DNA of 64,000 nt from contig CAIIXF020000369.1 in NCBI GenBank assembly GCA_903813345.2, positions 2,771 to 66,770 on the forward strand, read 5' to 3'. The notes beneath the pieces were generated by a model. That model was not told where the DNA came from, ran no database searches, and worked only from the letters and a program-made list of their open reading frames with translations. This document shows positions 55,594-64,000 of the stretch, piece by piece; position 1 is the stretch's first letter, and every line of letters starts with the position of its first letter. The position numbers were made by a program, and so were the translations under genes. The DNA is from Owenia fusiformis. Lineage: Eukaryota; Annelida; Polychaeta; Sabellida; Oweniidae.

Positions 55594-57505
55594 TTCTAAA
55601 CCAGTTTTCTCAATAACCATAAGGTTTTCAGTAAAGTCAGTCATTTGGTCAATTTAGGTCCAGAATCTAGTTCCTCGGAAATTGGGTCAAATTTTTAGCT
55701 AGGTCAAAGGTCAAGAACTAGGTCAAATCCAGTACTTTGCCACTTTTTTCGATTTTCTCGGTCGTCCTTCAATATTTTTGATCCGGGTTTTTTTCATTGT
55801 GTTCCTTATAAAAAAGTAGAAAACCTAGGGTCGATTTAGTTTTTTGATATCTCAAACCGATTTCGAGATATCAGTGTCCGAAAACAAGGTCCAAAAAAAA
55901 GTTCTCCGAATCAAATGTCCAGGATATTAGTCATATAGGAAATTTTCTCAGGATTCCGAATCTGAAAACCAAATTTAGATCGGACTTCCGGTTCAGAAGT
56001 TATGGCGTTTTTAAAGCTCAAAAATCGCTAAATTTGGTGCCCATGTTAAGTCAATGGGAAAAAAGATTTTTTTGAAGTAAAAAATATGAAATATAGACTG
56101 AGTTTAGCTAAATATAATGAAAGCTTTTAAAAGAATGGGACCTCAAAAGCCATCTAGCTTCAAAATTTGGACACCAAAATGCCTAGGTCAAAATCTAGGT
56201 CAAATTTAAAGTTTTTCCTTATTTTTGCGATTCTGACACTACAGATTAATTATATTCTTCGAAATTTTGTATACATGTAGCCAAGAGTACGCTAATAGTG
56301 TTAGCCTTTTGCCGTCAGAAAGTATTTTGACCCACTTTTGAGATATGGTGTCCGAAAAGTAGGTCAAAATAAAAAGTTCTCCAAATTTAACGTTTGAGTT
56401 ATGAATTAAGAATAGAATCTTCTCAGAAATCCGAATCTGCAAACCAAATTTCAATTCGACTTCCGGTTCCGAAGTTATGGCGTGTCCGAAAAGTAGGTCA
56501 AAATAAAAATTCGCCAAATTTAACGTATGAGTTATGAATTAGGGGTAGAATTTTGTCAGGAATCCGAATCTGCAAATCAAATTTCGATCCGACTTCCGGT
56601 TCGGAAGTTATGGCGTGTCCGAAAAGTAGATCAAAATAAAAAATCTCCAAATTTAACGTATGAGTTATGAATTAGGTATAGAATTTTCTCAGGAATCCGG
56701 ATCTGCAAACCAAATTTCGATCCGACTTCCGGTTCGGAAGTTATGGCATGTCAGAAAAGTAGGTCAAAATAAAAAATCTCCAAATTTAACGTATGAGTTA
56801 TGAATTAGGGGTAGAATTTTGTCAGGAATCCGGAATTGCAAACTAAATTTCGATCCAACTTCCGGTTCGGAAGTTATGGCGTGTCCGAAAAGTAGGTCAA
56901 AATAAAAAATCTCCAAATTTAACGTATGAGTTATGAATTAGGGGTATAATTCAGTCAGGAATCCGGATCTGCAAACCAAATTTCGATCCGACTTCCGGTT
57001 CGGAAGTTATGGCGTGTCCGAAAAGTAGGTCAAAATAAAAAATCTCCAAATTTAACGTATGTGTTATGAATTAGGGGTAGAATTTTGTCAGGAATCCGAA
57101 TCTGCAAACCAAGTTATAGCGTTTTGAAATTTCGAGAAAAATCGATCTGATGGTATCCTGATAGAAAGTCAAGAGTAGAGAAGAAAATATTGAAAAATTC
57201 ATCCATCCTTCCTATCTCATCCTATCCTATCCTTCCTATCTTTCCTTTCTTCATATCTTTTCCTTCCTATCCTTCCTATCCTATCCTATCCTTTCTTCCT
57301 ATTCTATTCTATCCTATCCTTCTTTCTTATTCTATCCTATCGTTCTTTCTTATTCTATCCTATCCTACCTTCCTTTTTTATTTATCCATCTCTTTCTAGA
57401 TGACTCAGCTTATACTGGATGACTCGGCTTATTCTGGATGACTCGGCTAAAAAAAGTCTAGATCTGGAGTCTGAAATTGAACTTCGTTCAATTTCCAAAA
57501 TCTAG
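55594..57505 (+). mobile_element. Helitron-like element copy 7 (subfamily B)
   Basis: It starts TCTAAACCAGTTTTCTCAAT and ends with a palindrome (one extra C in the loop: GAACTTCGTTC) and CCAAAATCTAG. It contains a run of about five ~130-bp subrepeats (56480-57110) and a CCTAT microsatellite (57195-57380). Confidence 0.6.
56480..57110 (+). repeat. Tandem ~130-bp subrepeats in copy 7
   Basis: Units begin GTCCGAAAAGTAGGTCAAAA and end CGGTTCGGAAGTTATGGC. Other copies have only one or two such units, so the block has expanded here. Confidence 0.85.
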
Positions 57506-57511
57506 TTATTA

Positions 57512-59385
57512 TTCTAAACCAGTTTTCTCAATAACCATAAAATTTTCAGTCAAGTCAGTCATTTGGTCAATTTAGGTCCAGAATCTAGTTCCTCGGAAAT
57601 TGGGTCAAATTTTTATCTAGGTCAAAGGTCAAGAACTAGGTCAAATCCAGTACTTTGTCACTTTTTTCGATTTTCTCGGTCGTCCTTTAATATTTTCGAT
57701 CCGGTTTTTTTTCATTGTGTTCCTTATAAAAAAGTAGAAAACATAGGGTCGATTTAGTTTTTTGATATCTCAAACCGATTTCGAGATATCAGTGTCCGAA
57801 AACGAGGTCCAAACAGAAGTTCTCCGAATCAAATGTCCAGGATATGAGTCTTATAGGAAATTTTCTCAGGATTCCGAATCTGAAAACCAAATTCGAATCA
57901 GACTTCCGGTTCGGAAGTTATGGCGTTTTGAAAGCTCAAAAATCGCTACATTTGGTGCCCATGTTAAGTCAATGGGAAAAAATATTTTTTTGAAGTGAAA
58001 AATACGAAATATAGACTGAGTTCAGCTAAATATAATGAAAGCTTTTAAAAGAATGGGACCTCAAAAGCCATCTAGCTTCAAAATGTGGACACCAAAATGC
58101 CTAGGTCAAAATCTAGGTCAAATTCAAAGGTTTCCTTATTTTTGCTATTCTGACACTACAGATTAATTATATTCTTCGAAATTTTGTATGCATGTAGCCA
58201 AGAGTGTGCTAATAGTGTAAGCCTTTTGCCGTCAGAAAGTATTTTGCGCCACTTTTGAGATATGGTGTCCGAAAAGTAGGTCAAAATAAAAAATTCTCCA
58301 AATTTAACGTGTGAGTTATGAACTAAGTATAGAATTTTCTCAGGAATCCGTATCTGCAAACCAAATTTCGATCCGACTTCCAGTTCGGAAGTTATGACAT
58401 TTTGAAAGTTTAAAAATCGCTAAATTTGGTGCCCCATGTTATGTCAATGGGAAAAAAGATTTTTTTGAAGTGTAAAATACGAGATATAGACTAAGTATAG
58501 CTTAAAATAATGAAAGCCTATGAAAGAAGGGAACCTCGAAGGCTACCTAACTTCAAAATTTGGACACCAAAATCCCTAGGTCAAAATCTAGGTCAAATTC
58601 ATAGTTTATCCTTATTTTTGCGATTCTGACACTACACTTTAATTATATTCCTCGGAATTGTGTATACATGTAGCCAAGAGTGTGCTTATAGCGTTAGCCC
58701 TTTGCCGTCAGAAAGTATTTTGACCCACTTTTGAGATACGGTGTCCGAAAAGTAGGTCAAAATAAAAAGTTCTCCAAATTTAACGTTTGAGTTATGAATT
58801 AAGAATAGAATTTTCTCAGAAATCCAAATCTGCAAACAAAATTTCGATTCGACTTCCGGTTCCGAAGTTATGGCGTGTCCGAAAAGTAGGTCAAAATAGA
58901 AATTCGCCAAATTTAATGTATGAGTTATGAATTAGGGGTAGAATTTTGTCAGGAATCCGAATCTGCAAATCAAATTTCAATCCATCTTCCGGTTCGGAAG
59001 TTCTGGCGTTTTGAAATTTCAAGAAAAATCGATCTGATGGTATCCTGATAGAAAGTCAAGAGTAGAGAAGAAAATATTGAAAAATGCATCCATCCTTCCT
59101 TTCTGATCCTATCCTATCCTTCCTATCTACCCTTGCTTCGTATCCTCTCCTTCCTATCCTTCCTATTCTATCCCGTCTTCCTATTCTATTCTATCCTTCT
59201 TTCCTATTCTATCCTATCGTTCCTTCCTATTCTATCCTATCCTTCCTTCCTTTTTCATCCATCCATCCATCTTTTGCTGGATGACTTAGCTTATTTTGGA
59301 TGACTTGGCTTATTCAGGATTACTCGGCTAAAAAAAGTCTAGATCTGGAGTCTGAAATTGAACTCGTTCAATTTCCAAAATCTAG
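57512..59385 (+). mobile_element. Helitron-like element copy 8 (subfamily B)
   Basis: It starts TCTAAACCAGTTTTCTCAAT and ends CCAAAATCTAG at 59385. The microsatellite lies at 59085-59265. It pairs with copy 10, 3.43 kb downstream. Confidence 0.6.
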
Positions 59386-59398
59386 TTATTATTATTAT

Positions 59399-60818
59399 TC
59401 TAAGCAAGTTTTCTCAATAACCGTAAGGTTTTCAGTAAAGTCAGTCATTTGGTCAATTTAGGTCCAGAATCTAGTTCCTCGGAAATTGGGTCAAATTTTT
59501 ATCTAGGTCAAAAGTCAAGAACTAGGTCAAATCCAGTACTTTGTCACTTTTTTCGATTTTCTCGGTCGTCCTTCAATATTTTCGATCCGGGTTTTTTTCA
59601 TTGTGTTCCTTATAAAAAAGTAGGAAATCTAGGGTCGATTTAGTTTTTTGATATCTCAAACCGATTTCGAGATATCAGTGTCCGAAAACGAGGTCCAAAA
59701 AAAAGTTCTCCGAATCAAATGTCCAGGATATTGATCTTATAGGAGATTTTCTCAGGATTCAGAATCTGAAAAGGAAATTTCGATCAGACTTCCGGTTCGG
59801 AAGTTATGGCGTTTTGAAAACTCAAAAATTGCTAAATTTTGTGCCCATGTTAAGTCAATGGGAAAAAATATGTTTTTGAAGTGAAAAATACGGAAAAAAG
59901 ACTGAGTTCAGCTTCATATAATCAAAGCCTTTAAAAGAAGGGGACCTCAAAAGCCATCTAGCTTTAAAATTTGGACACCGAAATGCCTAGGTCAAAATCT
60001 AGGTCAAATTCATAGGTTTTCCTTATTTTTTCGATTCTGACACTACACTCTAATTATATTCTTCGAAATTGTGTATACATGTAGCCAAGAATATGCTAAT
60101 AGTGTTAGCCTTTTGCCGTCAGAAAGTATTTTGACCCACTTTTGAGATATGGTGTCCGAAAAGTAGGTCAAAATAAAAAGTTCTCCAAATTTAATATATG
60201 AGTTATGAATTAAGGGTAGAATTCTGTCAGGAATTCGAATCTGCAAACCAAATTTCGATCCGACTTCCGGTTCGGAAGTTATGGCGTGTCCAAAAAGTAG
60301 GTCAAAATAAAAAAGCTCCAAATTTAACGTATGAGTTATGAATTAGGGGTAGAATTTTGTCAACAATCCGAATCTTTCAATCGAATTTCGATCCGACTTC
60401 CGGTTCGGAAGTTATGGCGTTTTGAAATTTCGGAAAATCGATCTGATGGTATCCTGATAGAAAGTCAAGAGTAGAGAAGAAAATGTTGAAAAATTCATCC
60501 ATCCTTCCTATCTGATCTTATCCTATCCTTCCTTTCTATCCTTTCTTCGTATCTTTTCTATCCTTTCTTCGTATCTTTTCCTTCCTATCCTTCCTATCCT
60601 ATCCTTTCTTCCTATTCTATTCTATCCTATCCTTCTTTCTTATTCTATCCTATCCTTCTTTCCTATTCTATCCTATCCTACCTTCCTATTTTATTTATCA
60701 ATCTCTTTGTAGATGACTCAGCTTATTCTGGATGACTTGGCTTATTCTGGATGACTCGGCTAAAAAAAGTCTAGATCTGGAGTCTGAAATTGAACTTCGT
60801 TCAATTTCCAAAATCTAG
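59399..60818 (+). mobile_element. Helitron-like element copy 9 (subfamily B)
   Basis: It starts TCTAAGCAAGTTTTCTCAAT and ends CCAAAATCTAG. It is the shortest copy, with a single core unit. The DR1 site is degenerate here (AGGTCAAAAGTCA). It pairs with copy 11. Confidence 0.6.
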
Positions 60819-60822
60819 TTAT

Positions 60823-60920
60823 TAGACTCCAGATTAAATCTGGAGTCTATTGTTTTCGTCAGTTTTCTTATTATTAGACTCCAGATCTGGAGTCTATTGT
60901 TTTCGTCAGTTTTCTTATTC
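60823..60920 (+). repeat. Hairpin-head repeats, two units (copy 10)
   Basis: Two TAGACTCCAGAT hairpins with TTGTTTTCGTCAG tails; the second has no loop between the arms. Confidence 0.8.
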
Positions 60921-60948
60921 TTCTTCTTCTTATTATTATTCTAACCCA

Positions 60949-62822
60949 GTTTTCTCAATAACCCTAAGGTTTTCAGTAAAGTCAGTCATTTGGTCAATTT
61001 AGGTCCAGAATCTAGTTCCTCGGAAATTGGGTCAAATTTTTATCTAGGTCAAAGGTCAAGAACTAGGTCAAATCCAGTACTTTGTCACTTTTTTCGATTT
61101 TCTCGGTCGTCCTTCAATATTTTCGATCCGGGTTTTTTTCATTGTGTTCCTTATAAAAAACTAGGAAACCTAGGGTCGATTTAGTTTTTTGATATCTCAA
61201 ACCGATTTCGAGATATCAGTGTCCGAAAACGAGGTCCAAAAAAAAGTTCTCCGAATCAAATGTCCAGGATATTAGTCTTATAGGAAATTTCCTCAGGATT
61301 CTGAATCTGAAAACTAAATTCGGATCAGACTTCCGGTTCGGAAGTTATGCCGTTTTGAAAGCTCAAAAATCGCTAAATTTGGTGCCCATGTTAAGTCAAT
61401 GGGAAAAAAGATTTTTTTGAAGTGGAAAATACGAAATATAGACTGAGTTCAGCTAAATATAATGAAAGCTTTTAAAAGAATGGGACCTTAAAAGCCATCT
61501 AGCTTCAAAATTGGGACACCAAAATGCATAGGTCAAAATCTAGGTCAAATTCAAAGTTTTTTCTTATTTTTGCTATTCTGACACTACAGATTAATTATAT
61601 TCTTCGAAATTTTGTATGCATGTAGCCAAGAGTGTACTAATAGTGTAAGCCTTTTGCCGTCAGAAAGTATTTTGCCCCACTTTTGAGATATGGTGTCCGA
61701 AAAGTAGGTCAAAATAAAGAATTCTCCAAATTTAAGGTGTGAGATATGAACTAAGTATAGAATTTTCTCAGGAATCCGAATCTGCAAACCAAATTTCGAT
61801 CTGACATCCAGTTCGGAAGTTATGACATTTTGAAAGCTCAAAAATCGCTAAATTTGGTGCCCCATGTTATGTCAATGGGAAAAAAGATTTTTTTGAAGTG
61901 TAAAATACGAGATATAGACTAAGTACAGCTTAAAATAATGATAGCCTATGAAAGAAGGGAACATCGAAGGCTACCTAACTTCAAAATTTGGACACCAAAA
62001 TCCCTAGGTCAAAATCTAGGTCAAATTCATAGTTTATCCTTATTTTTGCGATTCTGACACTACACTTTAATTATATTCCTCGAAATTGTGTATACATGTA
62101 GCCAAGAGTGTGCTAATAGCGTTAGCCTTTTGCCGTCAGAAAGTATTTTGACCCACTTTTGAGATACGGTGTCCGAAAAGTAGGTCAAAATAAAAAGTTC
62201 TCCAAATTTAACGTTTGAGTCATGAATTAATAATAGAATTTTCTCAGAAATCCAAATCTGGAAACCAAATTTCGATTCGACTTCTGGTTCCGAAATTATG
62301 GCGTGTCCGAAAAGTAGGTCAAAATAAAAATTCGCAAAATTTAACGTATGAGTTATGAATTAGGGGTAGAATTTTGTCAGGAATCCGAATCTGCAAATCA
62401 AATTTCGATCCTACTTCCGGTCCAGAAGTTATGGCGTTTTGAAATTTCAAGAAAAATCGATCTGATGGTATCCTGATAGAAAGTCAAGAGTAGAGAAGAA
62501 AATATTGAAAAATGCATCCATCCTTCCTTTCTGATCCTATCCTATCCTTCCTATCTACCCTTGCTTCGTATCCTCTCCTTCCTATCCTTCCTATTCTATC
62601 CCTTCTTTCTATTCTATTCTATCCTTCTTTCCTATTCTATCCTATCGTTCCTTCCTATTCTATCCTATCATTCCTTCCTTTTTCATCCATCCATCCATCC
62701 ATCGATCTTTTGCTGGATGACTTAGATTATTTTGGATGACTTGGCTAATTCTGGATGACTCGGCTAAAAAAACGTCTAGATCTGGAGTCTGAAATTGAAC
62801 TCGTTCAATTTCCAAAATCTAG
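60949..62822 (+). mobile_element. Helitron-like element copy 10 (subfamily B)
   Basis: It starts TCTAACCCAGTTTTCTCAAT and ends CCAAAATCTAG at 62822. Internal points match copy 8 at an offset of about 3428 bp (58156/61584, 59084/62512). Confidence 0.6.
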
Positions 62823-62829
62823 TTATTAT

Positions 62830-64000
62830 TCCAGGCACGTTTTCTCAATAACCATAGGGTCTTCAGGTAAGTCAATCAGTTGGTCAATTCAGGTTCAGAA
62901 TCTAGTTCCTCGGAAATTGGGTCAAATTTTTATCTAGGTCAAAGGTCAAGAACTAGGTCAAATCCAGTACTTTGTCACTTTTTTCGATTTTCTCGGTCGT
63001 CCTTCAATATTTTTGATCCGGTTTTTTTTCATTGTGTTCCTTATAAAAAAGTAGGAAACCTAGGGTCGATTTAGTTTTTTGATATCTCAAACCGATTTCG
63101 AGATATCAGTGTCCGAAAACGAGGTCCAAAACAAAGTTCTCCGAATCAAATGTTAAGGGTATTAGTCTTATAGGAAATTTTCTCAGGATTCCGAATCTAA
63201 AAACGAAATTTGGATCTGACTTCCAGTTCGGAAGTTATGGCGTTTTGAAAACTCAAAAATCGCTAAATTTGGTGCCCATGTTAAGTCAATGGGAAAAAAT
63301 ATTTTTTTGAAGTGAAAAATACGGAATATAGACTGAGTTCAGCTTCATATAATCAAAGCCTTTAAAAGAAGGGGACCTCAAAAGCCATCTAGCTTCACAA
63401 TTTGGACACCGAAATGCCTAGGTCAAAATCTAGGTCAAATTCATAGGTTTTCCTTATTTTTTCGATTCTGACACTACACTTTAATTATATTCTTCGAAAT
63501 TCTGTATACATGTAGCCAAGAATATGCTAATAGTGTTAGCCTTTTGCCGTCAGAAAGTATTTTGACCCACTTTTGAGATATGGTGTCCGAAAAGTAGGTC
63601 AAAATAAAAAGTTCTCCAAATTGAATATATGAGTTATGAATTAAGGGAAGAATTCTGTCAGGAATCTGAATCTGCAAACCAAATTTCAATCCGACTTCCG
63701 GTTCGGAAGTTATGGCGTGTCCGAAAAGTAGGTCAAAATAAAAAATCTCCAAATTTAACGTATGAGTTATGAATTAGGGGTAGAATTTTGTCAGGAATCC
63801 GAATCTGAAAACCAAATTTCGATCCGACTTCCGGTTCGGAAGTGAAAGCGTTTTGAAATTTCGAGAAAAATCGATCTGATGGTATCCTGATAGAAAGTCA
63901 AGAGTAGAGAAGAAAATATTGAAAAATTCATCCATCCTTCCTATCTCATCCTACCCTATCCTTCCTATCTATCCTTCCTTCATATCTTTTCCTTCCTATC
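62830..64000 (+). mobile_element. Helitron-like element copy 11 (subfamily B), cut by the window end
   Basis: It starts near TCCAGGCACGTTTTCTCAAT and runs past the window edge inside its CCTAT microsatellite. It matches copy 9 at an offset of about 3431 bp (60043/63474). Confidence 0.6.

Noticed and set aside
21912-63752. Recurrent 64-92-residue frames in the Helitron-like copies
   Set aside because: They recur at the same place in a non-coding repeat, occur on both strands and contain no recognisable domain; similarity follows from DNA repetition.
19749-64000. Autonomous Helitron with Rep/helicase
   Set aside because: No frame with HUH or helicase motifs is present in the repeat field; all copies are non-coding here.

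Overview
This window looks like nuclear DNA from an invertebrate animal, probably marine, although no species can be named from sequence alone. The evidence is spliced genes with GT-AG introns, a death-domain plus NB-ARC gene of the kind expanded in cnidarians, molluscs and invertebrate deuterostomes, a Polinton/Maverick element, short inverted-repeat transposons and long fields of related non-coding repeats.

Region 1 (1-18619) is one host gene on the + strand, partial at its 5' end. A death-domain exon (312-629) is followed by a linker exon (15243-15347), a large STAND/NB-ARC plus helical-repeat exon (about 15847-18216) and a terminal exon (18309-18509), with AATAAA at 18614. Splice phases agree except across an unresolved stretch at 15348-15850, where a 136-bp inverted-repeat MITE sits just upstream of the P-loop.

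Region 2 (678-15190) is a complete-length Polinton lying antisense in an intron of that gene that would otherwise be about 95 bp. It has 470-bp terminal inverted repeats, AG/CT termini and a 6-bp TCTAGA target duplication. On the minus strand it carries an adenain-like protease, a double-jelly-roll major capsid protein, a basic protein, a penton-like minor capsid protein, an integrase with a chromodomain (frameshifted), an A32/FtsK-like packaging ATPase with an N-terminal zinc finger, and a protein-primed type B DNA polymerase with an N-terminal zinc-finger region (frameshifted). A second transposon of 1914 bp (8091-10004, 16-bp inverted repeats, TTAGT duplication) has cut the polymerase gene 58 codons before its end. 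The element therefore looks recently inserted (near-identical ends) but coding-defective as read here.

Region 3 (18620-19610) has no gene I can recognise.

Region 4 (19621-64000) is a repeat field. At least eleven head-to-tail copies of a Helitron-like, non-coding element are present. Each begins with a TC-type end inside TTA-rich sequence and carries about 0.5-kb core repeats, often a CCTAT-type microsatellite or TGACTCAGC direct repeats, then a palindrome 7-10 nt before a terminal CTAG. Between copies 5 and 6, exactly after a CTAG, lies a tandem satellite of 31 complete 714-bp units (31164-53297) with no length change and one obvious two-state base. The 714-bp unit is itself a diverged, CpG-rich relative of the surrounding element. 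No protein-coding gene is supported in region 4.
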